A DNA stretch of 41,533 bases from Mycobacterium colombiense (GTDB lineage: Bacteria; Actinomycetota; Actinomycetes; Mycobacteriales; Mycobacteriaceae): the NCBI RefSeq assembly GCF_003284935.1, contig NZ_QMEV01000047.1:1-41533 (forward strand), read 5' to 3'. Under the pieces are notes generated by a model. That model was not told where the DNA came from, did not search any database, and saw only the letters and a program-made list of their open reading frames with translations. The position numbers were made by a program, and so were the translations under genes. Position 1 is the stretch's first letter; each line of letters starts with the position of its first letter. Below, one piece after another: positions 1 to 8,859 of this stretch.

Positions 1-1
1 T

Positions 2-1111
2 CGCATCGCCGACGAGAAGAAGTGGCGTCAGAGCACGCGCCAGGGCATTCAATTCCTCGCCCTGCAGTTCCAGGCGACGCGCTGCGACAAAGAAGACATC
101 CTGGCCGGCAACGACGATCCCACGCAGCCGTTGATCACCTGCTCCACCGACCACAAGGTCGCCTACCTGCTGGGGCCGTCGATCATCAGCGGTGACCAGA
201 TCCAGGACGCCAGCGCCAGCCAGAACCAGCGGGGCATCGGCTACGTCGTCGACCTGCAGTTCAAGTCCGCCGCGGCGAACACCTGGGCCGACTTCACCGC
301 CGCCCACATCGGCACCCAGACCGCCTTCACCCTGGACTCGCAGGTGGTCAGCGCGCCGATGATCCAGGAGGCCATCCCCGGCGGCCGCACCCAGATCAGC
401 GGCGGCGATCCGCCGTTCACCGCCGCGACGGCCAAGCAGCTGGCCAACGTCCTCAAATACGGCTCGCTGCCACTGTCCTTCGAGGCCTCGGAGGCCCAAA
501 CCGTCTCGGCGACACTGGGATTGACCTCGCTGCGGGCGGGCCTGATCGCGGGCGCCATCGGCTTGATCCTGGTGCTGGTGTACTCGCTGCTCTACTACCG
601 GGTGCTGGGACTGCTCACGGCCCTGTCGCTGGGCGCTTCCGGCGCAATGGTTTTCGCAATCCTGGTGATCCTGGGCCGTCAGATCAACTACACCCTGGAC
701 CTGGCGGGCATCGCGGGTCTGATCATCGGTATCGGTACCACCGCCGACTCGTTCGTGGTCTTCTTCGAACGCATCAAAGACGAGATCCGCGAGGGCCGTT
801 CGTTCCGGTCGGCGGTGCCACGAGGGTGGGCGCGGGCCCGCAAGACGATCGTGTCGGGTAACGCCGTCACCTTCCTGGCCGCCGCGGTGCTCTACGCCCT
901 GGCGATCGGCCAGGTGCGCGGTTTCGCCTTCACGCTGGGCCTCACCACGGTCCTCGACATCGTGGTGGTGTTCCTGGTGACCTGGCCGCTGGTGTACCTG
1001 GCGTCCAAGTCCCCGACGCTGGCGAAGCCGGCCTACAACGGCCTGGGCGCCGTCCAGCAGGTCGCTCGCGAACGCCGGGCCTCGGCGATGGTCAAGACGG
1101 GACGGGGATAG
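2..1111 (+). CDS. secD: Protein translocase subunit SecD, C-terminal part (cut by window edge)
   Basis: SecD is the membrane partner of SecF. The pair uses the proton gradient to help SecYEG/SecA release and pull exported proteins across the inner membrane. The frame is open from base 2 with no start, so the N-terminus lies outside the window. Seen here are the end of the periplasmic domain, then a first visible membrane helix near the residues read at 530-600. The conserved SecD/SecF membrane motif follows as GLIIGIGTTADSFVVFFERI, encoded around 715-775, then EIREGRSFRSAV and further helices. The stop is TAG at 1109-1111, with three bases before the secF ATG, so the two are co-transcribed. 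The Met at 131 is internal, because the frame before it continues typical SecD sequence (for example RIADEKKWRQS). Identification is secure. Confidence 0.96.
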   Translation, partial: RIADEKKWRQSTRQGIQFLALQFQATRCDKEDILAGNDDPTQPLITCSTDHKVAYLLGPSIISGDQIQDASASQNQRGIGYVVDLQFKSAAANTWADFTAAHIGTQTAFTLDSQVVSAPMIQEAIPGGRTQISGGDPPFTAATAKQLANVLKYGSLPLSFEASEAQTVSATLGLTSLRAGLIAGAIGLILVLVYSLLYYRVLGLLTALSLGASGAMVFAILVILGRQINYTLDLAGIAGLIIGIGTTADSFVVFFERIKDEIREGRSFRSAVPRGWARARKTIVSGNAVTFLAAAVLYALAIGQVRGFAFTLGLTTVLDIVVVFLVTWPLVYLASKSPTLAKPAYNGLGAVQQVARERRASAMVKTGRG

Positions 1112-1114
1112 CGC

Positions 1115-2680
1115 ATGACTTCCTCCAAAGCCTCCAAGGACGCAACCGAGCTCACCGAAGCCTCCGAGGGCGCCACCGAGTTGACCGACAGCGCCCCGCA
1201 CCACGGCTTCCTGTCGCGCCTCTACACCGGCACCGGCGCCTTCGAGGTGGTCGGGCGGCGCCGCCTGTGGTTCGGCATCAGCGGCGCGATCGTCGCCATC
1301 GCCGTCCTGTCGATCCTGGTGCGGGGCTTCACCTTCGGCATCGACTTCAACGGCGGCACGACGGTGTCGATGCCCGCCGCCGGCAAGACGGGCACCGCGC
1401 AGACCTCGCAGGTCTCGGAGGTGTTCCACAAGGCCCTCGGCAAGGATCCGGAATCGGTCGTGATCGTCGGCAACGGCGCGGGGGCGACCGTGCAGATCCG
1501 CTCGGAAACGCTGACCAACGATCAGACGACGAAGCTGCGCAACGCCCTGTTCGATGCCTTCGGACCCAAGGGCGCCGACGGCAAGGCCAGCAAGCAGGCG
1601 ATCAGCGACGCGGCGGTCTCCGAGACCTGGGGTGACCAGATCACCGATAAGGCGCTGATCGCGCTCGCCGTGTTCCTGGTGCTGGTCGGCGTCTACATCA
1701 TGGTGCGCTACGAGCGCTACATGGCCATCTCCGCGCTGACGACCATGGTGTTCGACCTCAGCGTCACTGCGGGGGTCTACTCGCTGGTCGGTTTCGAGGT
1801 CACGCCCGCCACCGTCATCGGTCTGCTGACGATCCTCGGTTTCTCCCTGTACGACACCGTCATCGTGTTCGACAAGGTCGAGGAGAACACGAAGGACTTC
1901 CAGCACAAGCCCCGGCGCACGTTCGCCGAGCAGGCCAACCTGGCCATCAACCAGACGTTCATGCGATCCATCAACACCAGCCTGATCTCGGTCCTGCCGG
2001 TGCTGGCGCTGATGGTGGTGGCGGTGTGGCTGCTGGGCGTCGGCACGCTGAAGGACCTGGCGCTCGTGCAGCTGGTCGGCATCCTGGTGGGCACCTACTC
2101 GTCGATCTTCTTCGCCACGCCGCTGCTGGTCACGCTGCGCGAGCGCACCGAGCTGGTACGCACCCACACCCGGCGGGTGATGCGGCGGCGCAACCTCGGC
2201 GCGGGCGCGGCGGCCGAGGCCGCCGGCGACGACGACGCCGACACCGCCGAGGACGCGGACGAAACGGCGGCCGTGGCCGAGCCGTCCAAGCCCGCGCCGG
2301 CTTGCTCGGCGCGGGCGCCCGTCCCGTGCGGCCGACCGGGACCCGGCGTCCCACCGGCAAGCGGAACGTCGGCCGGCGGTAGGCAGCATGGCCACCAGGT
2401 ACCGGGGAACTGGGGCCGGTCGTGGCGTGCTGGCCGGCCGTCGGGCCCTCACGGGGTGGATCGGCGCCGCATTGGCGGTGGTGCTGGCGGCGGCCGCCGC
2501 GCTGACCGCCTGCGCGGGCAGCGCCGCCTCCCAGATCGACTACGTGGTCGACGGCCCGCTGTCGACCTACAACACCAACACCGTCGCCGGCGCCGCATCG
2601 GCCGGAGCGCAGGCGTTCGCCCGCACGCTCACCGGTTTCAGCTATCACGGCCCCGACGGGCAGATCGTCGCCGACCGTGA
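1115..2680 (+). CDS. secF: Protein translocase subunit SecF with frameshifted C-terminal tail
   Basis: SecF partners SecD in proton-driven late steps of Sec export. A hydrophilic N-terminus is followed by a first helix (about residues 52-70), the FGIDFNGGT motif, a periplasmic loop and the helix cluster with GFSLYDTVIVFDKVEEN near residues 242-258. The frame as sequenced runs to 2680, giving 521 aa. Its last 130 or so residues are Arg/Pro/Gly-rich, unlike SecF, and overlap the next gene by about 290 bases. In the neighbouring frame the sequence just before 2382 reads GARPVRPTGTRRPTGKRN then VGRR and stops. This basic tail is what I recall for mycobacterial SecF, and it leaves a five-base gap to the next ATG. 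A one-base loss (or two-base gain) around 2290-2325 would explain it. The functional core is intact. The true end is probably 2382 unless the shift is real. Confidence 0.9.
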   Translation: MTSSKASKDATELTEASEGATELTDSAPHHGFLSRLYTGTGAFEVVGRRRLWFGISGAIVAIAVLSILVRGFTFGIDFNGGTTVSMPAAGKTGTAQTSQVSEVFHKALGKDPESVVIVGNGAGATVQIRSETLTNDQTTKLRNALFDAFGPKGADGKASKQAISDAAVSETWGDQITDKALIALAVFLVLVGVYIMVRYERYMAISALTTMVFDLSVTAGVYSLVGFEVTPATVIGLLTILGFSLYDTVIVFDKVEENTKDFQHKPRRTFAEQANLAINQTFMRSINTSLISVLPVLALMVVAVWLLGVGTLKDLALVQLVGILVGTYSSIFFATPLLVTLRERTELVRTHTRRVMRRRNLGAGAAAEAAGDDDADTAEDADETAAVAEPSKPAPACSARAPVPCGRPGPGVPPASGTSAGGRQHGHQVPGNWGRSWRAGRPSGPHGVDRRRIGGGAGGGRRADRLRGQRRLPDRLRGRRPAVDLQHQHRRRRRIGRSAGVRPHAHRFQLSRPRRADRRRP

Positions 2681-4082
2681 CTTCGGCACCGTGTCGGTGG
2701 TCGGCGGCACGCCGCTGGTGCTGGACTACCAGATCGCCGACAACGCCGTCTACTCCGACGGTAAGCCGGTGACCTGCGACGACATCGTGCTCGCCTGGGC
2801 GGCGCAGTCCGGCAAGTTTCCCGACTTCCACGCCGCCACCCAGGCCGGCTACCTCGACATCGCCAACGTCGAATGCATCCCCGGGCAAAAGAAGGCCCGG
2901 GTGTCGTTCATCCCGGACCGCGGCATCGTCGACTACAACCAGCTGTTCACCGCGACCTCGCTGATGCCGTCGCACGTGATCGCCGACCAACTCAACGTCG
3001 ACGTGACCGCGGCCCTGCTCAGCAACAACGGGCCGCTGGTGGCCCAGATCGCCAAGCTGTGGAACACCGTGTGGGACCTCAAACCCGGGGTCGACCTCAA
3101 GCGTTTCCCGTCGTCGGGGCCGTACAAGATCGAATCCATCCTCGATGGCGGCGCCGTGGTGCTGGTCGCCAACGACCGGTGGTGGGGGCCCAAGGCCATC
3201 ACCAAGCGGGTCACCGTGTGGACGCAGGGACCCGACATCCAGGATCGGGTCAACAGCCGCAGCGTCGACGTGGTCGACGTCGCCGCGGGTTCGTCCGGCG
3301 CCCTGACCACGCCGGACAACTACGAACGCTCCGATGGCCCGTCGAGCGGCATCGAGCAGCTGATCTTCGCCCCGCAGGGGCCGCTGGCCGCGCCCAAGGC
3401 CCGGCGCGCGGTCGCGCTGTGCACGCCGCGTGACTCGCTGGCCAAGGACGCCGGGACACCGATCGCCAACTCGCGCCTGGACCCGGCCATCGATGACGCC
3501 GCGTCGGCCGGTGACGGGGCGGGCGAGGCCGACCCGTTCGCCAAGGCCGATCCTGCCGCCGCGCGCGCCGCGCTGGGCGGTGCGCCGCTGACCGTGCGGA
3601 TCGGTTACCAGGGGCCCAACGCGCGGCTCGCGGTCAACGTCGGCGTCATCACCAAGGCGTGCGCCGCGGCGGGGATCACCGTCGCCGGCGTCATCCTGGA
3701 CAGCTCGGGGCCGCGGGCGCTGCGGGACGGCAAGATCGACGCGTTGCTGGCCAGCACCGGCGGGGCCACCGGCAGCGGGTCGACGGGATCGTCCGCGCTG
3801 GATGCCTACGCGCTGCACACCGGCAACGGCAACAATCTCTCCGGCTACAGCAATCCCCAGGTCGACAACGCGATCGGGGCGCTTGCGGTCTCGGCCGACG
3901 CCGCCGAGCGCGCCAGACTGCTGTCCGAAACCGCGCCGGTACTGTGGGGCGACATGCCCACCCTGCCGCTGTACCGGCAGCAGCGCACGCTGCTGACCTC
4001 GAAGAAGATGTACGCGGTGAGCAAGAATCCGACCCGGTGGGGCGCGGGCTGGAACATGGACCGATGGGCCCTGATCCAGTGA
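2388..4082 (+). CDS. ABC-type peptide/solute-binding lipoprotein, family 5 (DppA/OppA-like; Rv2585c orthologue)
   Basis: This is a 564-residue extracytoplasmic solute-binding protein. It has a basic N-terminus, a hydrophobic stretch (about residues 23-38) and a lipobox LTAC with the lipidated Cys at residue 42. The mature part follows the family 5 pattern: VYSDGKPVTCDDIVLAW early on, then SSGPYKIE, and NNLSGYSNPQVDNAI plus the MPTLPLYRQQ segment near the C-terminus. Family 5 proteins bind oligopeptides or similar compounds and hand them to an ABC permease. No permease or ATPase genes lie nearby, so the partner transporter, if any, is encoded elsewhere. The gene sits between secF and apt, an order also present in M. 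tuberculosis. ATG 2388 lies five bases after the presumed original secF stop. The true ligand is unknown. Confidence 0.88.
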   Translation: MATRYRGTGAGRGVLAGRRALTGWIGAALAVVLAAAAALTACAGSAASQIDYVVDGPLSTYNTNTVAGAASAGAQAFARTLTGFSYHGPDGQIVADRDFGTVSVVGGTPLVLDYQIADNAVYSDGKPVTCDDIVLAWAAQSGKFPDFHAATQAGYLDIANVECIPGQKKARVSFIPDRGIVDYNQLFTATSLMPSHVIADQLNVDVTAALLSNNGPLVAQIAKLWNTVWDLKPGVDLKRFPSSGPYKIESILDGGAVVLVANDRWWGPKAITKRVTVWTQGPDIQDRVNSRSVDVVDVAAGSSGALTTPDNYERSDGPSSGIEQLIFAPQGPLAAPKARRAVALCTPRDSLAKDAGTPIANSRLDPAIDDAASAGDGAGEADPFAKADPAAARAALGGAPLTVRIGYQGPNARLAVNVGVITKACAAAGITVAGVILDSSGPRALRDGKIDALLASTGGATGSGSTGSSALDAYALHTGNGNNLSGYSNPQVDNAIGALAVSADAAERARLLSETAPVLWGDMPTLPLYRQQRTLLTSKKMYAVSKNPTRWGAGWNMDRWALIQ

Positions 4083-4089
4083 GGCTGCG

Positions 4090-4632
4090 ATGACGAACGC
4101 CGCCGGGCGGGCGCCGGTGGCCGAGTTGATCGCGTCGCTGACGCGCAAGGTGGCCGATTTCCCCAAGCCGGGGATCCAGTTCAAGGACCTCACCCCGGTG
4201 TTCGCCGACGCGACGGCGATGACGGCGATCACCGGCGCGCTGGCCGACATCGCGTCCGGCGCCGATCTGGTGGCCGGCATCGAGGCCCGCGGCTTCCTGC
4301 TGGCCGCGGCCGTCGCCGACCGGCTGCAGACCGGCGTGCTGGCCATTCGCAAGGCCGGGAAACTGCCGCCGCCTGTACACGCCGAGACCTACGAGCTGGA
4401 GTACGGCGCCGCGACGCTGGAGATCCCCGCCGACGGCCTGGACCTGCGCGGCCGCAGCGTCACGATCGTCGACGACGTCCTGGCCACCGGGGGCACCCTG
4501 GCCGCCGCGGTCCGGCTGCTCGAGCGCGCCGGGGCCCGCGTGACGACGGCGGCGGTGGTGTTCGAACTGAGCGGGTTGTGCGGCCGGGAAGCGGTCGCGC
4601 CGTTGGCGGTACACAGCTTGACTTGCGAGTAG
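4090..4632 (+). CDS. apt: Adenine phosphoribosyltransferase
   Basis: The enzyme condenses adenine with PRPP to give AMP and pyrophosphate, salvaging adenine in the cytoplasm. The product is 180 residues, the usual Apt length. Typical motifs are seen: DFPKPGIQFKDLTPV near residues 23-37, the AGIEARGFL segment near 62-70, and the PRPP-binding loop VTIVDDVLATGGT near residues 124-136. ATG at 4090 lies seven bases after the stop of the lipoprotein gene. The gene belongs to the same run as secDF and relA. Apt upstream of a (p)ppGpp synthetase is a common actinobacterial order and links purine salvage with the GTP/ATP-consuming stringent response. Identification is firm. Confidence 0.95.
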   Translation: MTNAAGRAPVAELIASLTRKVADFPKPGIQFKDLTPVFADATAMTAITGALADIASGADLVAGIEARGFLLAAAVADRLQTGVLAIRKAGKLPPPVHAETYELEYGAATLEIPADGLDLRGRSVTIVDDVLATGGTLAAAVRLLERAGARVTTAAVVFELSGLCGREAVAPLAVHSLTCE

Positions 4633-4662
4633 CGCTCTCGCATTGGAGATATCCTCGAATTC

Positions 4663-4667
4663 GGAGG
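4663..4667 (+). promoter_or_regulatory. Ribosome-binding site that sets the relA start
   Basis: GGAGG lies eight bases before GTG 4676. It favours that codon over the in-frame TTG at 4643 and GTG at 4667, neither of which has a site at proper spacing. The resulting N-terminus, MAEENSAAQ, resembles that recalled for M. tuberculosis RelA. Confidence 0.7.
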
Positions 4668-4675
4668 TGACCAAC

Positions 4676-7054
4676 GTGGCGGAGGAAAACAGCGCGGCGC
4701 AAGCGCTCGACGCGCCCACTAAAGCCCCGGAGTCGCCGGCCATCACGCAGCCGATGGAGATTCCGGAGCCGCCGACGGAATCCCTGAAAACGTCGAGCAG
4801 CGCGTCGCGGCGGGTGCGGGCCAGGCTGGCGCGACGGATGACCGCCCAGCGCAGCACGCTCAACCCGGTGCTCGAACCGCTGGTGGCGGTGCACCGGGAG
4901 ATCTACCCGAAGGCCAACGTGTCGCTGCTGCAGCGCGCCTTCGAGGTCGCCGACCAGCGCCACGCCACCCAGTTACGCCATTCCGGCGATCCCTACATCA
5001 CCCACCCGCTGGCCGTGGCCACCATTCTGGCCGAATTGGGCATGGACACCACCACTTTGGTGGCCGCGCTGTTGCACGACACCGTCGAGGACACCGGATA
5101 CACCCTGGACGCGTTGAGCGAGGAATTCGGTGAAGAGGTGGGCCATCTCGTCGATGGCGTGACGAAACTGGACCGGGTGGTGCTGGGCAGCGCCGCCGAG
5201 GGCGAGACGATCCGCAAAATGATCACCGCGATGGCGCGCGATCCCCGTGTGCTGGTGATCAAGGTGGCCGACCGGCTGCACAACATGCGCACCATGCGTT
5301 TCCTGCCGCCGGAGAAGCAGGCGCGCAAAGCGCGCGAGACGCTGGAAGTCATTGCGCCCCTTGCGCATCGGCTGGGTATGGCCAGTGTCAAATGGGAGCT
5401 GGAAGACCTGTCGTTCGCTATCCTGCACCCCAAGAAGTACGAGGAGATCGTTCGGCTGGTCGCCGGGCGCGCGCCCTCGCGCGACACCTACCTGGCCAAG
5501 GTCCGCGCCGAGATCGTCAACACCCTGGGCGCCTCGAAGATCAAGGCGACGGTGGAGGGCCGCCCCAAGCACTACTGGTCGATCTACCAGAAGATGATCG
5601 TCAAGGGCCGCGACTTCGACGACATCCACGACCTGGTCGGCATCCGCATCCTGTGCGACGAGATCCGGGACTGCTATGCCGCCGTCGGCGTGGTGCACTC
5701 GCTGTGGCAGCCGATGGCGGGGCGGTTCAAGGATTACATCGCCCAGCCGAGATACGGTGTGTACCAGTCGTTGCACACCACCGTCGTGGGGCCGGAAGGC
5801 AAGCCGCTGGAGGTGCAGATCCGCACCCGCGACATGCACCGCACCGCCGAATACGGCATCGCCGCGCACTGGCGCTACAAGGAAGCCAAGGGGCGCAACG
5901 GCGTTCCGCATCCGCACGCGGCCGCCGAGATCGACGACATGGCCTGGATGCGCCAGCTGCTCGACTGGCAACGGGAGGCCGCGGACCCGGGCGAGTTCCT
6001 CGAGTCGTTGCGTTATGACCTTGCGGTACAGGAGATCTTCGTGTTCACCCCGAAGGGGGACGTGATCACCCTGCCCAACGGTTCCACGCCGGTGGACTTC
6101 GCCTACGCGGTGCACACCGAGGTCGGCCACCGCTGCATCGGCGCCCGCGTCAACGGGCGGCTGGTGGCGCTGGAGCGCAAGCTGGAAAACGGCGAAGTCG
6201 TCGAGGTTTTCACCTCCAAGGCGGCCAACGCCGGGCCGTCGCGGGACTGGCAGCAGTTCGTGGTCTCGCCGCGCGCCAAGGCCAAGATCCGGCAGTGGTT
6301 CGCCAAGGAGCGCCGCGAGGAGGCGCTCGAGTCCGGCAAGGACGCCATGGCCCGCGAGGTCCGCCGCGGTGGACTTCCGTTGCAGCGCTTGGTCAATGGC
6401 GAGACGCTGGCGGCCGTGGCGCGCGAGCTGCACTACACCGACGTGTCCGCGCTCTACACGGCGATCGGTGAGGGGCACGTGTCGGCCCGCCACGTCGTGC
6501 AGCGGCTGCTGGCCGAACTCGGCGGCATCGACCAGGCCGAGGAGGACCTCGCCGAACGCTCCACGCCGACAACGATGTTGCGCCGCCCGCGCAGCAGCGA
6601 CGACGTCGGCGTCTCGGTGCCCGGCGCCCCGGGCGTGCTGACCAAGCTGGCGAAGTGCTGCACGCCGGTGCCCGGCGACCAGATCATGGGCTTCGTCACC
6701 CGTGGCGGTGGGGTGAGCGTGCACCGCACGGACTGCACCAACGCCGCCTCGCTGCAGCAGCAGTCCGAGCGCATCATCGAGGTGCATTGGGCGCCGTCGC
6801 CGTCGTCGGTGTTCCTGGTGGCGATCCAAGTCGAGGCGCTCGACCGGCACCGGCTGCTGTCGGACGTCACCCGGGTGCTGGCCGACGAGAAGGTCAACAT
6901 CCTGTCCGCATCCGTCACCACCTCCGGTGATCGAGTTGCGATCAGTCGCTTCACCTTTGAGATGGGTGACCCCAAGCATCTCGGCCACCTGCTCAACGTC
7001 GTACGCAACGTCGAAGGCGTGTACGACGTCTACCGCGTGACGTCGGCGGCCTGA
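4676..7054 (+). CDS. relA: Bifunctional (p)ppGpp synthetase/hydrolase (Rel)
   Basis: Rel makes (p)ppGpp from GTP/GDP and ATP when amino acids run out, and hydrolyses it otherwise. The product is 792 aa from GTG 4676. The order is standard for long RSH proteins. The HD hydrolase domain has ALLHDTVEDTGY near residues 131-142. The synthetase domain has RDFDDIHDLVGIRI and GRFKDYIAQPRYGVYQSLHT. TGS follows (VITLPNGSTPVDFAYAVHTEVG), then the helical and Cys-containing region (LAKCCTPVPGD), and a C-terminal ACT domain (DRHRLLSDVTRVLADEKVNI). The RFKD signature is the RxKD type found in bifunctional Rel rather than synthetase-only RelA. The gene follows apt in the same direction and converges on the kinase gene with only three bases between stops, so antisense read-through is possible. 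Confidence 0.96.
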   Translation: MAEENSAAQALDAPTKAPESPAITQPMEIPEPPTESLKTSSSASRRVRARLARRMTAQRSTLNPVLEPLVAVHREIYPKANVSLLQRAFEVADQRHATQLRHSGDPYITHPLAVATILAELGMDTTTLVAALLHDTVEDTGYTLDALSEEFGEEVGHLVDGVTKLDRVVLGSAAEGETIRKMITAMARDPRVLVIKVADRLHNMRTMRFLPPEKQARKARETLEVIAPLAHRLGMASVKWELEDLSFAILHPKKYEEIVRLVAGRAPSRDTYLAKVRAEIVNTLGASKIKATVEGRPKHYWSIYQKMIVKGRDFDDIHDLVGIRILCDEIRDCYAAVGVVHSLWQPMAGRFKDYIAQPRYGVYQSLHTTVVGPEGKPLEVQIRTRDMHRTAEYGIAAHWRYKEAKGRNGVPHPHAAAEIDDMAWMRQLLDWQREAADPGEFLESLRYDLAVQEIFVFTPKGDVITLPNGSTPVDFAYAVHTEVGHRCIGARVNGRLVALERKLENGEVVEVFTSKAANAGPSRDWQQFVVSPRAKAKIRQWFAKERREEALESGKDAMAREVRRGGLPLQRLVNGETLAAVARELHYTDVSALYTAIGEGHVSARHVVQRLLAELGGIDQAEEDLAERSTPTTMLRRPRSSDDVGVSVPGAPGVLTKLAKCCTPVPGDQIMGFVTRGGGVSVHRTDCTNAASLQQQSERIIEVHWAPSPSSVFLVAIQVEALDRHRLLSDVTRVLADEKVNILSASVTTSGDRVAISRFTFEMGDPKHLGHLLNVVRNVEGVYDVYRVTSAA

Positions 7055-7057
7055 GCC

Positions 7058-8797
7058 CTAGCCCAGCCGCACCGAGGTGATCTTCACCGGGTCGGTGGGC
7101 GCGCCGCTCTGCCGATTGCCGGCGATGCCGGCCCGGGCGATCTTGTCCAGGGTCGCCAGCCCCGCCTGGTCGATGGTGCCCAGCACCGTGCTCTGCGGTT
7201 CCATCTCGGAATCCTTGAAGATCAAGGCGAATTGGCTGCCGTTGGTGTTGGGCCCCTCGGTGGCCATCACGATGGTGCCGCGCGGATACACCACCGTCGC
7301 GCGCAGCGCGGGGTCGTCGGGCTTGTATTGGTCGGCCGGGTACTCGTCGGCGAATTCGTAACCGGGGCCGCCGGATCCGTCCACCTCGGGTCCGCCGCAC
7401 AACAGCGATCCGCCATCGGGCGAGCTGATCAGCCGGGCGCACTGGGTGTTGTCGAAGAACTGCTGCTTGACCAGGCTGATGAAGCTGTTCACCGCGCATG
7501 GGGACTCGGAATTGGCGAGCTGGATGGCGATGTTACCGAAGTTGGTGGAGATGACGGCACCGATCTGCGGGGGAGTGGTGGACACCGGGCCCGGCGGGGG
7601 CGGATTCACCGGCCGGCTGACCGGATCCGGCACCGACCGGTATTGGCAGTTGGCGCCCAGGTCGGGCGGTGGTGCGAACGCCGGCAGCGGCGGCACCGTC
7701 GCCGACGCCGGGCCGGCGGAACCGGGGTTGGAGCCGGTCCGGCCGGGCGCGCGGGCCCGGGTCTGGGTGGTGGATGCCGCGCTGTCCGTGGAGCCGTGGC
7801 TTTGCGTCACCAAGGCGAAGACCAACGCCGCCACCGCGGCCAGCGCCAGGGCCGACGCGCCGACGATGCCCACCAGCAGACGCCTGGAATGCGTTGGGCG
7901 GCTGGGTTGCATCCGCGGATCCGGTTCGCTGTGCGGCGGTGCCGGCGGGGCGGTCCCGACCGGTCCCGTTGCCGGGTTCGGCAGCGCGGCCCGGGCGGCC
8001 TCGGCGAGCTCCATCGCCGTCTGATACCGCTGCTCGGGATCCTTGACCATGCCGCGGGCGACGACCGCGTCGAAGGACGCGGGCACCTCGGGTGCGACCG
8101 CGGACGGTCGCGGCGGCGGCGCGTTGAGGTGCGCGTTGAGCTGTTCCTCGAGGCTGTCGCCCGCGAACGGGCGCTTCCCGGTCAGGCACTCGTGCAAGAC
8201 ACAGGCCAGCGAGTAGACGTCGGCGCGATGATCGGTTGTGCCTTTGAAGCGCTCGGGCGCCATGTAGGCGACGGTGCCCATCGTGGCGCCGGTCTGCGTG
8301 AGCTGAGTGTCGGCCTCCGCGCGGGCAAGACCGAAGTCGATCAGGTAGACGAAGTTGCGTGCGGTGGTGATCAAGATATTCATCGGCTTGATGTCGCGAT
8401 GGATCAAGCCCGCCTGTCGCGCGCTATCCAGCGCTGCCGCAACCTGTTCGATCACCGCGACCGTCTGCTCCGGGCTGAGGCGGCCGCCGTTCTCGGCGAT
8501 GTAGTGCGACAGGTCGCGACCCTCGATCAGCCGCATGTCGACGTAGAGCCGGCCGTCGATCTCGCCGTAACCGTGAATCGGGACCACGTGCGGGTCGGTG
8601 AGGCCGGCCGCTATGCGGGCCTCGCGGCGGAAGCGGTGCTGGAAGTCCTGATCCTCTGCCAGATGCGGCGGGAGCACTTTGAGCGCCACCACCCGATCCG
8701 TGGTCGCGTCGTAGGCGCGGTAGACGCGGCCCATGCCGCCCCGGCCCAACAAGTCCAGTATTCGGTAATGGCCGAATGTCTCCGGATCCAGATTCAC
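7058..8797 (-). CDS. Transmembrane Ser/Thr protein kinase fused to an extracellular cyclophilin-like domain
   Basis: This 579-residue protein starts at GTG 8797. Residues 8-270 form a Hanks-type kinase with all key parts: glycine loop LGRGGMG (17-23), VALK with K40, HRDIKPMN (133-140), DFG (154-156) and APE (180-182). A Pro-rich linker leads to one membrane helix (about 307-330), then a Ser/Thr/Pro-rich spacer and a cyclophilin-like domain (about 411-579), which should lie outside the membrane. That domain closely resembles the adjacent ppiB product, sharing YPRGT, TNGSQF and GLATLDKIA. Some cyclophilin active-site positions have changed: the usual Gln is L466 (LLCGG against LQCGD in PpiB) and the Phe after GSQF is A524, while R455 is kept. 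A sensor or ligand-binding role therefore seems likelier than isomerase activity. The kinase looks PknE/PknH-like. It probably arose by duplicating ppiB and joining it to a kinase. M. tuberculosis has only ppiB here. Confidence 0.93.
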   Translation of the reverse strand: MNLDPETFGHYRILDLLGRGGMGRVYRAYDATTDRVVALKVLPPHLAEDQDFQHRFRREARIAAGLTDPHVVPIHGYGEIDGRLYVDMRLIEGRDLSHYIAENGGRLSPEQTVAVIEQVAAALDSARQAGLIHRDIKPMNILITTARNFVYLIDFGLARAEADTQLTQTGATMGTVAYMAPERFKGTTDHRADVYSLACVLHECLTGKRPFAGDSLEEQLNAHLNAPPPRPSAVAPEVPASFDAVVARGMVKDPEQRYQTAMELAEAARAALPNPATGPVGTAPPAPPHSEPDPRMQPSRPTHSRRLLVGIVGASALALAAVAALVFALVTQSHGSTDSAASTTQTRARAPGRTGSNPGSAGPASATVPPLPAFAPPPDLGANCQYRSVPDPVSRPVNPPPPGPVSTTPPQIGAVISTNFGNIAIQLANSESPCAVNSFISLVKQQFFDNTQCARLISSPDGGSLLCGGPEVDGSGGPGYEFADEYPADQYKPDDPALRATVVYPRGTIVMATEGPNTNGSQFALIFKDSEMEPQSTVLGTIDQAGLATLDKIARAGIAGNRQSGAPTDPVKITSVRLG

Positions 8798-8859
8798 CCA
8801 ACGACCATAAGCCGTCGACGGTGTACGTCGGGCGAATCCCGCCGATCAGAGGCAGTTTC

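Noticed and set aside
2130..4352. 740-codon open frame on the minus strand across the lipoprotein and apt genes
   Set aside because: It is antisense to conserved genes and has Arg/Gly/Ala-rich low-complexity content. Long false frames are expected in such GC-rich DNA.
4973..6988. 671-codon minus-strand frame opposite relA
   Set aside because: It is the mirror of a well-conserved gene, with no family motif of its own.
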